Shown here: positions 1 through 8,745 of the stretch, piece by piece
How the letters are laid out: each line of letters begins with the position of its first letter
How positions within the stretch are numbered: the first letter of the stretch is position 1
NCBI RefSeq assembly: GCF_001570365.1
Contig: NZ_BBYK01000043.1
Span: 164,677-228,676 of the forward strand
Source of the DNA: Microtetraspora fusca
Lineage (GTDB): Bacteria; Actinomycetota; Actinomycetes; Streptosporangiales; Streptosporangiaceae
DNA: 64,000 nt
Direction of reading: 5' to 3'
Position numbers and translations under genes: made by a program
Notes under the pieces: model-generated
The model's input: the letters and a program-made list of their open reading frames with translations, nothing else
Database searches by the model: none
What the model was told of the DNA's origin: nothing

Positions 1-274
1 CGGCGGCCATCACGGTCTCCCACTTGGGCCACTCCGTGTTGCCGATCCGCACCGCGACCGGTGAGCCGAGCGTGCGGCCGTGCCGGACGCCGCCGACCAC
101 GCTCACCACGTCCTGCTCGAACTTCATCCGCGCCCCGCGGCCGTAACCGAGGCGGCGACGGCGAAGCGCCTCGTCCAGGTCGGCCGTGGTCACCCCCACC
201 CCTGCGGGCAGGCCTTCAAGGATCGCGACGAGTTCGGGGCCGTGGGATTCCCCGGCGGTCAACCAGCGCAGCAT
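1..274 (-). CDS. aroC: Chorismate synthase, N-terminal part (cut by window edge)
   Basis: Chorismate synthase makes chorismate from 5-enolpyruvylshikimate 3-phosphate using reduced FMN, the last common step of aromatic amino acid synthesis in the cytoplasm. The first 91 codons are present and begin [18 protein letters not shown], the family's hallmark N-terminus with the T-A-G-E-S-H-G motif, followed by the basic [13 protein letters not shown] stretch that helps bind phosphate and FMN. The rest lies outside the window. The ATG at 274 is chosen because family members start here. A prepilin peptidase gene follows upstream on the same strand, an order common in actinomycetes. Confidence 0.95.
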   Translation of the reverse strand, partial: MLRWLTAGESHGPELVAILEGLPAGVGVTTADLDEALRRRRLGYGRGARMKFEQDVVSVVGGVRHGRTLGSPVAVRIGNTEWPKWETVMAA

Positions 275-382
275 GATGACAAGTCTTCCATGTGTCTCGG
301 AGTGCGACGTCCCTCCCGCTCACCAGGCGAGACGGCGATGCCGTTCCGCGCCCCGCGCGGGGGCCGTGACCTGGGCGCGCGT

Positions 383-1081
383 CTACCCGATCGGAAGCAC
401 GACCGCGAGCAGCGCGGCGCCGAGCATGAAGGGGCCGAACGGGAACTCGGTCGCCCGGGTCGCCCTCCGTGCGATCAGCAGCCCGGCCGCGTACAGGGCG
501 CCCAGGACGTGCGCGCCGACCGCGGCGAGGATCACCGCCTCCGTCCCGAACACGCCGGTCACCATGCCGACCAGTGCGGCGAGCTTCACGTCGCCCAGCC
601 CCAGCGCCGCCGGCCGGACGAACCACAGCACGGCGTACGCGGCCACGAGGGCGAGCCCCGACAGCAGCGCCGGGCCGAGGCGGCCGGTGGGCGCGAGCAG
701 GACGGCCAGGACGGGAACCGACGGCAGGGTGATCGCGTCAGGGAGCCGCCGGGTCCGCCAGTCGATCAGGCTGAGCGTCACGCCGGCGACCGCCGCGTAC
801 AGCAGGGCCGCCGTGAGAGCGGCCGGGACGATCGTCTCCGCGTCCGGCGGGCCGGCCAGGCTCGTGGCCCGCCAGGCCAGCAGCCCGAAGACGGCCGCCG
901 TCACCCCCTCGACGACGTACGGCCGGCGCGGAAGGGGAGGGATGCGCGCCGCACGGACGACGGCGTCGCGCGCCTCGCGACGGGGAGCCTCGGAATGCTC
1001 GCCGAAGCCGTCGGCGAGGGCCCGGGCGAACGCTCCGGCGACCAGCCCGAGCAGGCAGGCGGCGAGGACGGCGAGGGGCAC
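383..1081 (-). CDS. Prepilin peptidase (A24 family, type IV leader peptidase)
   Basis: This membrane aspartic peptidase would cleave leader peptides of type IV/Tad-type pilin precursors. The 232-residue protein is almost all hydrophobic helices. The two catalytic Asp motifs are visible: SLIDWRTRRLPD and GLGDVKL (the GxGD signature), with FPFGPFM near the C-terminus. It lacks the N-terminal cysteine-containing methylation domain of the long Gram-negative PilD form, as expected for the short actinobacterial form. GTG start at 1081. It sits between aroC and an SseB-like gene on the same strand. No pilin substrate gene is visible here, so its target must be elsewhere. Confidence 0.9.
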   Translation of the reverse strand: MPLAVLAACLLGLVAGAFARALADGFGEHSEAPRREARDAVVRAARIPPLPRRPYVVEGVTAAVFGLLAWRATSLAGPPDAETIVPAALTAALLYAAVAGVTLSLIDWRTRRLPDAITLPSVPVLAVLLAPTGRLGPALLSGLALVAAYAVLWFVRPAALGLGDVKLAALVGMVTGVFGTEAVILAAVGAHVLGALYAAGLLIARRATRATEFPFGPFMLGAALLAVVLPIG

Positions 1082-1130
1082 GCCGCGACCCTAACCCGCG
1101 CGGCGGTCTCCGCGCCGGGTCGAGGAAGGA

Positions 1131-1697
1131 TTACGAGGCGCGCCTGCGCCGGAACCAGCGGCGGCGCGGCGCGGCTTCGCCGATCTTGGTGACGGTGATG
1201 CCGGGCACCGCGCCGGCGAGGCCGTCCAGGGCCGACGGGTCGCGCTTGACGTCCTCGATCGCGGCCAGGGCCTGCAGCATGCCGCCTTCGATCACGAACG
1301 GGATCGGCCCGGCGACGTCGATCACCACGGCCGCCGCGCCCTCCTGCCGGGCGGCGTGGCACACCTGCGGGCCGCTGGCCTGGATCGGCCGCGCGTCCGG
1401 ACGCCACGTCTTCAGCGCCTCGGTGCCGGTGAAGGCGAGGACCGCCTCCCGCCCGTCCTTGCCGACGAGCTTCGGCAGCGCCATCTCGCTTTCCTTCTCC
1501 TGCTTCAGCCCGTGACCGCCGATCTCGGACTCGGTGAGCAGCGCCACCACGGGCACGAGCAGCCGGGCCTGGCTGATCGCCGGGAGCACGTCGGCGGCGG
1601 ACGCCGTACCGGCCTGGAAGGCGGAGAGCGCGGAGGCGACGGCGGCGTCGGCGCCGCCGTCGTCGTCGGGCACGAGCGGCTGCGGAATGGTCAGCAC
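1131..1697 (-). CDS. SseB-family protein
   Basis: The 188-residue protein starts at a GTG (VLTIPQPLVPDDDG) and contains an SseB N-terminal-type domain. Residues of the form LLVPVVALLTES, then MALPKLVGKDGREAVLAFTGTEALKTW, then a final segment typical of the family are visible. The protein ends in a strongly basic tail (PRRRWFRRRRAS). The molecular role of SseB proteins in actinobacteria is not established. An open frame extends to 1973, but that extension is Arg-rich and overlaps the next gene antisense, so the shorter start is preferred. Confidence 0.75.
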   Translation of the reverse strand: MLTIPQPLVPDDDGGADAAVASALSAFQAGTASAADVLPAISQARLLVPVVALLTESEIGGHGLKQEKESEMALPKLVGKDGREAVLAFTGTEALKTWRPDARPIQASGPQVCHAARQEGAAAVVIDVAGPIPFVIEGGMLQALAAIEDVKRDPSALDGLAGAVPGITVTKIGEAAPRRRWFRRRRAS

Positions 1698-1762
1698 GAT
1701 TGGCGAGCCTACCTGCCCATGTGCCCCCTCCTCACACCGGTCGGAGGGGGCAGGGGCTTCGA

Positions 1763-2869
1763 TCAGGAATGGTCGGCGATGGCGATGACGGGGCCGCCGC
1801 CGGAGGGCCCCTGGTGAACCGCCGCGACCGACACGAAGATCGCCGGGTCGCCGGTCACGGCCGCCGCGACACCGCCGACCGTGGCCTTGATCTGGCGGTG
1901 CCAGTGCACGTCGGAGTCGTCCAGCATGATGTTGCGGCGGCCGCGTACGCGCCCGGAGGGGTCGGCCTCGCACTTCATGAAGACGTTGACCAGCCGTCCG
2001 CCGAGGTCGCTCGGGTGCGGCCGCTCGGGCAGGTCGATGCCCGAGTCGCGGATCGCCTCCCAGATGCCGTCGGCGTCCAGCGCGTCCTTCATCACGGAGT
2101 GGCCGGCGCGGTAACGGCCGCCGATGCCGCGCACGTTGCCCACGACGACGATCTGGGCCTGGTCGAGTTCCACGCCGGACGAGCAGGAGGCCACCGACGA
2201 ATACAGCGACAGGTCCTTGTGGATCTGCTCGGCCGTCGGCATCTCGATCTCGCCGAGCGCGACCGCGATGCCGAGCGCCGTCGTGGAGTTGGAGATGTCC
2301 ATCGACTTGAGGGTGTCCTCGGTGACGACCGTGTGGCCGCGTTCCTTGGCGTCGGTGATGGTCGCGAGCGTCAGCAGCGGCGTCTTGGTCTGCACGTAGT
2401 GGACGTCGGCCGGGTCGTCGATGCCCGCGATCTTCATCGCTTCCCGGACTCCCCTGGCCACCTTCTCCACCATGGCCGGACGGCCGATGTCCTCGGGAAG
2501 GATCACCTCGCTCATCGCCACGCCGACGCTCAGCCGCGGCTCGTCCGTCTGTATGGCGGTCGCCGGGTCGATCGTCGCGAAGACCGTGGCGTGGGGGCTG
2601 AGCACGCCGTCGGTGCCGCCGGACCAGACGAGCGGCACCTGCCTGACCTCCTCCTCGGTCCGCGTCCCCTTACTGACCAGGACCTCGCGGAAGGCGCGGT
2701 CGGCGAGGATGCGGGTGTAGTCGTTCACGCCGCCGTTGCCCTCGGTCTTGCCGATCACCGCGAGCACGCGGTCGGCCTCGATCACTCCGTCGTCGATCAG
2801 CTTCGCGAGCCCGGAGGCGTCGGTGACGCTCTCGATGACGACCTTGCGTACCTCGATCGGATCCGGCAT
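1763..2869 (-). CDS. Ring-opening amidohydrolase (barbiturase / cyanuric acid hydrolase family)
   Basis: This 368-residue enzyme belongs to the small family that hydrolyses barbiturate, cyanurate or related cyclic ureides. The family is built of three similar repeats, each giving a Ser-Lys dyad. All three appear intact: K41 (VIGKTEGNG) with S83 (VWSGGTDG), K162 (VQTKTPLL) with S230/S231 (SCSSGVEL), and K299 (FMKCEADP) with S356 (GPSGGGP). Sequence inspection alone does not separate barbiturase from cyanurate hydrolase. The ATG at 2869 has AGGTGCAGGAG upstream. A carbamate kinase gene lies 200 bp upstream on the same strand, which fits use of a ureido product as a carbamoyl donor. The long open frame upstream of 2869 is a repeat artefact, not coding. 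Confidence 0.9.
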   Translation of the reverse strand: MPDPIEVRKVVIESVTDASGLAKLIDDGVIEADRVLAVIGKTEGNGGVNDYTRILADRAFREVLVSKGTRTEEEVRQVPLVWSGGTDGVLSPHATVFATIDPATAIQTDEPRLSVGVAMSEVILPEDIGRPAMVEKVARGVREAMKIAGIDDPADVHYVQTKTPLLTLATITDAKERGHTVVTEDTLKSMDISNSTTALGIAVALGEIEMPTAEQIHKDLSLYSSVASCSSGVELDQAQIVVVGNVRGIGGRYRAGHSVMKDALDADGIWEAIRDSGIDLPERPHPSDLGGRLVNVFMKCEADPSGRVRGRRNIMLDDSDVHWHRQIKATVGGVAAAVTGDPAIFVSVAAVHQGPSGGGPVIAIADHS

Positions 2870-2905
2870 CTCCTGCACCTTTCGTTGTCTGGCTCGGATG
2901 TCTCG

Positions 2906-2977
2906 CCCTGTTGTCGGCCCTGGCCCTGGCCCTGTCGTCGGCCCTGTCGTCGGCTCTGTCGTCGGCTCTGTCGTCGG
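2906..2977. repeat. Tandem 12-bp repeat between carbamate kinase and ring-opening amidohydrolase
   Basis: Six consecutive 12-bp units are visible. The last four read ccctgtcgtcgg or ctctgtcgtcgg with one variable base, and the first two are more diverged. The array is in the 200-bp intergenic stretch just upstream of the amidohydrolase start. It keeps the reverse frame open (Pro-Thr-Thr-Glu/Gly units), but there is no family-like protein there. Confidence 0.85.
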
Positions 2978-3069
2978 CGGTTCCGGGTCTGGAACGGGGG
3001 CCGCGTCCGGCGTCGTACCCACTGTCACGGTCGTTGTCGTGGTCGGGTCGAGGCCGCGCGGGGTGTGGC

Positions 3070-4005
3070 TCACTTCTCGAGGATCGTCCCGATCGCGGCG
3101 GCCTCCTCGAGGGCCGTGCCGATGTGCTGCAGTGAGGTGATCACGGCTCGCCGCCCGCCGTCCGTGACGAAGCGCAGCGCGGCCTCCGCCTTGGGCCCCA
3201 TGCTGCCGCTCGCGAAGTGCCCGGCGGCCTGGAGCAGCCGCAACTCGCCGAGGCCGACCCTCCCGATCGGCCGGGCGGCGGGCGTGCCGTAGCCGGCGAC
3301 CGCGCCCGGGACGTCCGTCGCGATGACCAGCGTCGTCGCGCGTACGGCTCTCGCCAGCGCGGCGGCGGCGAGGTCCTTGTCGATGACGGCCTCGATGCCC
3401 TCCAGGGTCCCGTCCGGGGCGCGGACGACCGGCACGCCGCCCCCTCCGGCCGCGACCACGATGTAGCCCGCCTCCATCAGGGCGATCGCCGGCGCGGCGT
3501 CGAGGATCTCGATCGGCTCGGGCGAGGCGACGACCCTGCGCCAGCCGCGCTCGAACCGCCTCCAGCTCTGCCCCAGCTTCTCGAAGCGGTGGGCGTCGTC
3601 TTGGGGGAAGTACTGCCCGATCGGTTTCACCGGGTCGGCGAACGCCCGGTCGTCCCGGTGGACCAGGGTGCGGGTCACCACGGTGGCCACCCTGGCGGGC
3701 CGCGGCGCGAGCGCGCGCTCCAGCGCGTTCATGATGAGGACGCCGATCGTGCCCTGCGTCTGGGCCACGCACCAGTCGAGCGGCACCGGCGGCACGACGT
3801 GCGCGGCGAGTTGGTTCTTGAGCAGGATGTTGCCGACCTGCGGGCCGTTCCCGTGCGTCAGCGTCACCTCGTGCCCGGCCCGGATGAGCGCGGCGACGTG
3901 CGTCATGGCCTGCTCGACCGCCTGGCGCTGGTCCTCCGGCGACGCGCTCCCCTCGGGAGACGTCATGGCGTTTCCGCCCAGTGCGATCAGTACGCGTTCG
4001 CCCAC
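3070..4005 (-). CDS. arcC: Carbamate kinase
   Basis: Carbamate kinase interconverts carbamoyl phosphate plus ADP with carbamate plus ATP. In catabolism it yields ATP while releasing ammonia and CO2. The 311-residue protein has family length and starts [14 protein letters not shown]. The phosphate-binding GGNA, the [11 protein letters not shown] segment, the [10 protein letters not shown] motif and the [12 protein letters not shown] segment with its key Lys are all visible. No arginine deiminase or ornithine carbamoyltransferase gene is nearby. The neighbours are a ring-opening amidohydrolase and, at 40-44 kb, FdrA/DUF1116/DUF2877 genes, so the carbamoyl phosphate probably comes from ureide breakdown rather than arginine; that is inference. 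Confidence 0.95.
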   Translation of the reverse strand: MGERVLIALGGNAMTSPEGSASPEDQRQAVEQAMTHVAALIRAGHEVTLTHGNGPQVGNILLKNQLAAHVVPPVPLDWCVAQTQGTIGVLIMNALERALAPRPARVATVVTRTLVHRDDRAFADPVKPIGQYFPQDDAHRFEKLGQSWRRFERGWRRVVASPEPIEILDAAPAIALMEAGYIVVAAGGGGVPVVRAPDGTLEGIEAVIDKDLAAAALARAVRATTLVIATDVPGAVAGYGTPAARPIGRVGLGELRLLQAAGHFASGSMGPKAEAALRFVTDGGRRAVITSLQHIGTALEEAAAIGTILEK

Positions 4006-4337
4006 ATGGGGAAACTATCCAGCCGGCGACCGCGCTTCATTGGCGAGTTTCGCCCACCGCCGCCCCATCCTTCGGCAAGCCTTGCGCACACGACCTCGCC
4101 GTCATGCGCGATGCCAGAAGGACGACCCCGGGCCGCCATGCCCGGGACGGCCCTCTCCGGAAAGCCGCAGCGCGCGTCACTCTGCCGATCTCACCGCGCC
4201 AATTCCCGACATATCAGACTAAATGCCTCAATCGAGGCATTGGCCATAACTCCAGCGTTAGGAAAGCCGGGAGTACCGATTACCAAAACGTGCTGGTTAG
4301 TCTCCTTCGACACATCGTGCCCCCTAGGAGACACATA
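4006..4337. other. Intergenic region between arcC and S37 peptidase
   Basis: These 332 bases lie between two divergent genes and hold no recognisable gene. The right half is relatively AT-rich and contains the short dyad annotated at 4222-4241. The promoter of each gene should lie here, but no clear -35/-10 pair was assigned. Confidence 0.6.
4222..4241. promoter_or_regulatory. 8-bp-arm inverted repeat upstream of the secreted peptidase
   Basis: The arms aatgcctc and gaggcatt are separated by four bases, about 95 bp before the peptidase start codon. The position suits an operator. No U-run follows, so a terminator is less likely. Confidence 0.45.
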
Positions 4338-5762
4338 GTGCGAACCCGAGTACTCCCCGCCCTCATGTTGTCGGTGCTCGCGGCCGGATCGATCGCCGTC
4401 GGCGGCGTCACCCCCGCCGCGGCGGAGCCTGACCACACTGCCTCCGCCGCGGCGGTCGAGGACGAGCTCCTCGTCAAGCTCAAGGCCATCCCCGGCCTGA
4501 CCGTGGTCTCGGAGACCCGGCCGAGCGGCTATCGCTTCTTCGTCCTGAGCTTCGCCCAGCCGGTCGACCACCGTGACCCGAGCAAGGGAACCTTCCAGCA
4601 GCGGTTCACCCTGCTGCACCGGTCGGCCGACGCGCCGGTCGTGCTCGCCACGGGCGGGTACGGCCTGCCGGTCAACCCCGGCGCCTCGCTGACCGAGCCG
4701 ACCCGGCTGCTGAGCGGCAACCAGGTCTCCGTGGAGCACCGGTTCTTCCGCACCTCCCGGCCGGCCCCGGCGGACTGGAGCAAGCTCGACATCTGGCAGG
4801 AGGCCAGCGACGAGCACCGGATCGTCGAGGCGCTGAAGACGATCTACTCCGGGAAGTGGATCCAGACCGGCGCGAGCAAGGGCGGCATGACCTCGGTCTA
4901 CCACCGGCGCTTCTACCCGGACGATCTCGCCGGCGTGGTGGCCTATGTCGCGCCCAACGACAGGGTCAACCCCTCCGACAAGGCCTACGACGACTTCTTC
5001 GCCAACGTGGCCGACGCGACCTGCCGTACCGCGTTGGACGACGTGCAGAAGGAGGCCCTCAAGCGGCGTGATCGGCTGGTGCCGAAACTGGAGGAGTTCG
5101 CCGCGCGGAACGGGCTCACCTTCGCCCGGTCGCTGGGCACCGCCGACCGGTCGTTCGAGATGACGGTGCTCGACACGGTGTGGGCGTTCTGGCAGTACTC
5201 CAGGGTGTCCGACTGCGCCAGGGTTCCGGCGGCCACTGCCTCCGATGACGCGATCTACAAGTGGATCGACGACATCGCCGGCTTCTCGTTCTACACGGAC
5301 CAGGGCATCGAGTACTACGTGCCGTACTACTACCAGGCGGCGAACCAGCTCGGCTGGCCCTCGCTCAAGTTCAAGCACCTGAAGGGCGTGGCCCGCTACC
5401 CCGACCTGTACCGGGCGTCGTCGGTGCTGCCTCCTGAGCTGCCCGCCGCGCACGACCCGAAGTGGATGCTCGACGTGGACCACTGGGTGCGCAAGGAGTC
5501 GAGCCAGATGATGTTCATTTACGGCGAGAACGACCCGTGGAGCGCGGAGAAGTTCACGCCCAGCGGGAACGACTCCTACCTGTACGTCGCGCCCGGTGCC
5601 AACCACGGCGCGAGCATCTCCCAGCTGAGCCCCACCGAACGCGATGCCGCGACGGCCACGCTCAGGCGCTGGGCAGGGGTGCCCGAGACGGCCTCCGCCC
5701 AATCCCGCGCCCTGGCGTCCCTCCCCGACGACGACATGCTCCCCACCCGTGGAGAGCGCTAG
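4338..5762 (+). CDS. Secreted tripeptidyl aminopeptidase (peptidase family S37)
   Basis: This 474-residue serine peptidase is expected to be exported and to remove tripeptides from the N-termini of extracellular proteins. It starts at a GTG seven bases after AGGAG. It has a typical signal peptide: basic VRTR, a hydrophobic core to about residue 25, then TPAAAEP cleavage region. The mature part shows the S37 nucleophile motif TGASKGGM with Ser180. The later GENDPWSAE and GANHGASI segments likely carry the Asp and His of the triad. The length matches Streptomyces PS-10 type enzymes. The gene is monocistronic and followed by a strong hairpin. Confidence 0.9.
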   Translation: MRTRVLPALMLSVLAAGSIAVGGVTPAAAEPDHTASAAAVEDELLVKLKAIPGLTVVSETRPSGYRFFVLSFAQPVDHRDPSKGTFQQRFTLLHRSADAPVVLATGGYGLPVNPGASLTEPTRLLSGNQVSVEHRFFRTSRPAPADWSKLDIWQEASDEHRIVEALKTIYSGKWIQTGASKGGMTSVYHRRFYPDDLAGVVAYVAPNDRVNPSDKAYDDFFANVADATCRTALDDVQKEALKRRDRLVPKLEEFAARNGLTFARSLGTADRSFEMTVLDTVWAFWQYSRVSDCARVPAATASDDAIYKWIDDIAGFSFYTDQGIEYYVPYYYQAANQLGWPSLKFKHLKGVARYPDLYRASSVLPPELPAAHDPKWMLDVDHWVRKESSQMMFIYGENDPWSAEKFTPSGNDSYLYVAPGANHGASISQLSPTERDAATATLRRWAGVPETASAQSRALASLPDDDMLPTRGER

Positions 5763-5834
5763 GGACCGGGGACCGTACGGAGTCCGGATCTTAGGAGCGG
5801 CCGGAGGCCTTTGAAGAACCGGATCGTGGCTGAT

Positions 5835-5868
5835 CAGGCGGCCGACCGCACGTGCGGTCGGCCGCCTG
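5835..5868. terminator. Long perfect palindrome, probable terminator
   Basis: A 17-bp-arm perfect inverted repeat (arm caggcggccgaccgcac) lies about 75 bp past the peptidase stop and before the convergent membrane-protein gene. It is likely a bidirectional terminator for both. There is no clear U-run, which is common in actinomycetes. Confidence 0.75.
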
Positions 5869-5934
5869 GTCCGTCTTCTCGGGGATCTCCGCCCGGATGT
5901 GTTTCGGTTCTCCGCGAGGAGGTTCTCTCAGGCC

Positions 5935-6402
5935 TCAGCCCAGTGAGACTGTCACGAATACGAACAGCGCCAGCAGGAGCGCCAACATGCCCACCCCGAT
6001 CGCCGACAGAGCGATCGCCAAGCCCATTCCGTTCCATGGCTGCGGGGCGGGGCCGAGGGCGCCTCGGGAGAAGGCCCACACGGGGGCACGGTATTCGAGT
6101 TCGAGCGTCGTCCCGGGCTGGAGCCAGATCGCCAGGTCCGCCGGTCCTATCTGTGGAGGGAGGAGATAAGGCAGGTGGAGGTGAAGGTGATACTGACCGG
6201 GAGGAAGCGGGATGACGTTGCGACCCCAGCGGCCCGGCATCTGGTGGCCGTTGAGGACGATCTTCGGTGTGATCAGGGCCAGTGTGAAGCTGAGCCAGTG
6301 CCGCTTCACATCGAGAACGAGATACGCCTGCGGCCCGGGGTGAGCGGGTGGGGGCGGCTGGCTCCATGGGGTGGGTGGCGCCGGCGGATACATGGCGCTC
6401 AT
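5935..6402 (-). CDS. Hypothetical single-pass membrane protein with Pro-rich N-terminus
   Basis: No family was recognised. The 155-residue protein starts with a Pro-rich segment (residues 5-25). A middle domain follows with LDVKRHWLSFTLALITPKIVLNGH and an alternating HLHLHLPYLLPP stretch. One clear transmembrane helix (LAIALSAIGVGMLALLLALFVF) lies near the C-terminus. It is likely tail-anchored with the domain in the cytoplasm. Similar Pro-rich small membrane proteins are common in actinomycetes. It stands alone, convergent with the S37 peptidase gene. Confidence 0.7.
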   Translation of the reverse strand: MSAMYPPAPPTPWSQPPPPAHPGPQAYLVLDVKRHWLSFTLALITPKIVLNGHQMPGRWGRNVIPLPPGQYHLHLHLPYLLPPQIGPADLAIWLQPGTTLELEYRAPVWAFSRGALGPAPQPWNGMGLAIALSAIGVGMLALLLALFVFVTVSLG

Positions 6403-6513
6403 GCTACTCGCGCCCCGATTTCTCGTGATCTGTCCGGGCGCCCCGCCCCCGACAGGGTCGGCCGTCAGGCCTGATGTCCGGACCCGTCGGCGGGCCGACG
6501 CGGAAAAGAAGAA

Positions 6514-6545
6514 GCGGCCGGGCGCTCTTCCGAGCTCCCGGCCGC
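6514..6545 (-). terminator. Rho-independent terminator of ahpC-ahpD
   Basis: Nine-bp GC arms (gcggccggg / cccggccgc) flank a loop about 35 bp after the ahpD stop. On the minus strand the hairpin is followed by the U-rich tail ttcttcttttcc, a textbook intrinsic terminator. Confidence 0.85.
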
Positions 6546-6579
6546 TCCGTCCTCTGCCGCGCTCAGCGGCCTGACCGCC

Positions 6580-7116
6580 TCATCCCCCGACGGAGACGGC
6601 CTCGGCCTCGAGCGTCGTCGCGACCGCGTTGACCACCGCCGCGACCTTGACGGCCTCCTGGACCTGCTCACGCGACAGGCCGCCGTTGCGGACGACCTTC
6701 TCGTGCGACTCCAGGCAGGTGCCACATCCGCCGATGGCGCTGACGGCGAGGCTCCACAGCTCGAAGTCGAGCTTCTCGACACCCGGGTTGCCGATGATCG
6801 TCATCCTCAGCTTCGCGGGCATCGTGGCGTACGTCTCGTCACCGATGAGGTGCGTCGTCCGGTAGTAGACGTTGTTCATCGCCATGATGCTCGCGGCGGC
6901 CTTCGCCGCGGTGAACGCCTCGGCCGACAGGTAGTCGGCGGCCTCGGCGGACACCTCGGTGATGACCTTCGGCGACCGCGTGGCCACGGCGGTGGCGAGC
7001 AGCGTCCCCCAGAGCTGCTGCTCGGTCAGCGACGACGTGGTGACGAGGGAACCGAGGTTGAGCTTGATGTCCTTGGCGTACGCCGGCAGGGCATCCTTCA
7101 GGTTGCCGATCCCCAT
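6580..7116 (-). CDS. ahpD: Alkyl hydroperoxide reductase AhpD
   Basis: AhpD is a thiol carboxymuconolactone-decarboxylase-fold protein that passes reducing equivalents to AhpC. It can also show weak peroxidase activity. The 178-residue protein has the catalytic CGTC pair at residues 131-134 and the helper His at 138 in ESHEK. Its start overlaps the ahpC stop as TGATG, so the two are translationally coupled. An intrinsic terminator follows. Regulation is probably by the divergent oxyR. Length and motif positions match the actinobacterial family. Confidence 0.95.
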   Translation of the reverse strand: MGIGNLKDALPAYAKDIKLNLGSLVTTSSLTEQQLWGTLLATAVATRSPKVITEVSAEAADYLSAEAFTAAKAAASIMAMNNVYYRTTHLIGDETYATMPAKLRMTIIGNPGVEKLDFELWSLAVSAIGGCGTCLESHEKVVRNGGLSREQVQEAVKVAAVVNAVATTLEAEAVSVGG

Positions 7117-7667
7117 CAGCCGGCCAGCAGCTTCTGGGCGTCGAGCGTCGCCTCGCCCTTGTTCCAGTTGCAGGGGCAGAGCTCGTCGGACTGGAGCGCG
7201 TCGAGGACCCGCAGGACCTCCTTCACGTTCCGGCCCACGGAGCCGGCGGTGACCATCGAGAACTGGATCTCGTTGTTCGGGTCGACGATGAACGTCGCGC
7301 GCATGGCCACGCCGTCGTCGCCGAGGACGCCGAGCGCGGAGGACAGCTCGCGCTTGATGTCGGACAGCATCGGGAAGGGGAGGTCGCGCAGGTCGGGGTG
7401 GTTCTTGCGCCACGCGTGGTGCACGAACTCGGAGTCGACGGACGCGCCGAGGACCTGCGCGTCGCGGTCGGCGAACTCGTCGTTCAGGCGGCCGAACTCG
7501 GCGATCTCGGTGGGACAGACGAAGGTGAAGTCCTTGGGCCAGAAGAAGACGACCCGCCACTTGCCTTCGTAGGTCTTGTGGTGGATGGTCTCGAACGCGC
7601 TGTCGGCGTCCAGCGAGACGCAGGCGGTGAGCTCGTATTCGGGGAACTGGTCACCAACGGTGAGCAT
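7116..7667 (-). CDS. ahpC: Alkyl hydroperoxide reductase AhpC (peroxiredoxin)
   Basis: AhpC reduces hydrogen peroxide, organic peroxides and peroxynitrite. The peroxidatic cysteine is C51 in [10 protein letters not shown]. The C-terminal CPCNW pair (C164, C166) provides the resolving thiols, which fits an AhpD-linked actinobacterial AhpC. The start is set at the ATG giving [15 protein letters not shown], where family members begin, with GAAGGTG upstream. An upstream in-frame ATG at 7715 would add 16 atypical residues. It is the first gene of an ahpC-ahpD operon and is divergent from oxyR. Confidence 0.96.
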   Translation of the reverse strand: MLTVGDQFPEYELTACVSLDADSAFETIHHKTYEGKWRVVFFWPKDFTFVCPTEIAEFGRLNDEFADRDAQVLGASVDSEFVHHAWRKNHPDLRDLPFPMLSDIKRELSSALGVLGDDGVAMRATFIVDPNNEIQFSMVTAGSVGRNVKEVLRVLDALQSDELCPCNWNKGEATLDAQKLLAG

Positions 7668-7723
7668 GTCAGGCACCTTCCTGAGGACGACGTTGTCCTG
7701 CTCAGAGTGCCCCACCTACCATT

Positions 7724-7736
7724 GATATGAGAAATC
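7724..7736. promoter_or_regulatory. Candidate OxyR site in the ahpC-oxyR intergenic region
   Basis: A GAT-N7-ATC half-symmetric element lies in the 113-bp gap between the divergent ahpC and oxyR starts. LysR-type regulators usually bind T-N11-A type dyads in exactly such gaps. The match is weak and position is the main support. Confidence 0.3.
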
Positions 7737-7780
7737 GAGCAGTCGGACTAATCTGAGAGGTGATCCTTATCAGTGAGGCG

Positions 7781-8698
7781 GTGCCCACCATTGCCCAGCT
7801 GCGGGCCTTCCTCGCGGTGGCCAACCATCTCCACTTCCGGGAGGCGGCCGCGACCCTGCGCATGAGCCAGCCCGCGCTGTCGAGCGCGGTTTCCGCCCTG
7901 GAGGAGATCCTCGAGACCCGCCTGCTGGAGCGTACGACCCGGAAGGTCCTGCTCACGCCCGCGGGTGAGCGGGTGAGCGCGCACGCCGCCCGGATCCTCG
8001 CCGGTCTCGACGAGCTGGTCAGCGACGTCGCGGAGACGCGGGAGCCGTACAGCGGCCCCGCCCATCTGGGGGTGATTCCCACTGTCGCCCCCTACCTGCT
8101 GCCGCTGCTGCTGCCCATGTTCGCCAAGGACTTCCCCCGCCTGAAGCTGACCGTGCACGAGGCCAAGACGGACACGATCCTCGAAGAGGTGCGGGAGGGC
8201 CGCCTCGACATGGTGCTGCTCGCCCTGCCCACCGACACCAACGGCCTGGTCGAGGAGCCGCTGTACGACGAGGACTTCCTGCTCGCCCTGCCGTACGACC
8301 ACCCGCTCGCCGCGGGCACCGAGCCGCTCGGCCGCGACGTGCTCAAGGGGCTCGACATCGTGCTTCTCAACCAGGGCCACTGCCTCCGGGAGCAGGCCAT
8401 CGACGTCTGCCGCGAGGTCGGCACGAAGGCGACGATGACCACCTACGCGGCGGGCCTCCCCACGCTGGTCCAGCTCGTGGCGGGCGGCCTCGGCGTGACC
8501 CTCCTCCCCGAGCTCGCGGTGCCGGTCGAGACCGGCAAGCGGGTCCGCATCGCGCTGCGCCGGTTCGCGCGTCCCCCGGGCCGCCGCATCGGCCTCGCCT
8601 ATCGCGCCACGTCCCCGCGCGCCGGTGAGTACGCCCGGCTGGCCGACGCCGTACGGTCCGCGATCCGCGCCAGGCGGCTCCCCGTCCGGCTCGTCTGA
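7781..8698 (+). CDS. oxyR: OxyR, LysR-type hydrogen-peroxide sensor
   Basis: This is a LysR-type activator that senses peroxide through a disulfide. The N-terminal winged helix is FREAAATLRMSQPALSSAVSALEE. The redox Cys pair of OxyR is conserved in NQGHCLREQAIDVC, at residues 201 and 210, close to the E. coli positions 199 and 208. The start is uncertain. The GTG at 7781 gives VPTIAQLRAFLAVA as in relatives, while an in-frame GTG at 7760 adds seven residues. A perfect anti-SD match (gaggtgatcc, 7757-7766) overlaps the earlier GTG and is far from the later one. It is divergent from ahpC-ahpD, its expected targets. Confidence 0.94.
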   Translation: MPTIAQLRAFLAVANHLHFREAAATLRMSQPALSSAVSALEEILETRLLERTTRKVLLTPAGERVSAHAARILAGLDELVSDVAETREPYSGPAHLGVIPTVAPYLLPLLLPMFAKDFPRLKLTVHEAKTDTILEEVREGRLDMVLLALPTDTNGLVEEPLYDEDFLLALPYDHPLAAGTEPLGRDVLKGLDIVLLNQGHCLREQAIDVCREVGTKATMTTYAAGLPTLVQLVAGGLGVTLLPELAVPVETGKRVRIALRRFARPPGRRIGLAYRATSPRAGEYARLADAVRSAIRARRLPVRLV

Positions 8699-8745
8699 CG
8701 TCCTGGCACCGGGGATCGAGCGGCCGGCTCTCCGATCCTCTCCTC

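Noticed and set aside
80-1192. A 370-codon plus-strand open frame
   Set aside because: It is antisense to aroC and the prepilin peptidase. The product is highly charged and low in hydrophobic core residues, so it is a shadow.
2906-2977. CRISPR-like direct repeats
   Set aside because: Units are only 12 bp and adjacent without spacers, and there are no cas genes nearby. It is a simple tandem repeat.
2870-3772. N-terminal extension of the ring-opening amidohydrolase frame to 3772
   Set aside because: The extension runs through the 12-bp repeats and over carbamate kinase in another frame. Family members start at the MPDPIEV position with its ribosome site.
5835-5868. Operator rather than terminator
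   Set aside because: A 17-bp perfect palindrome between two convergent genes has no promoter to control, so termination is the simpler reading.
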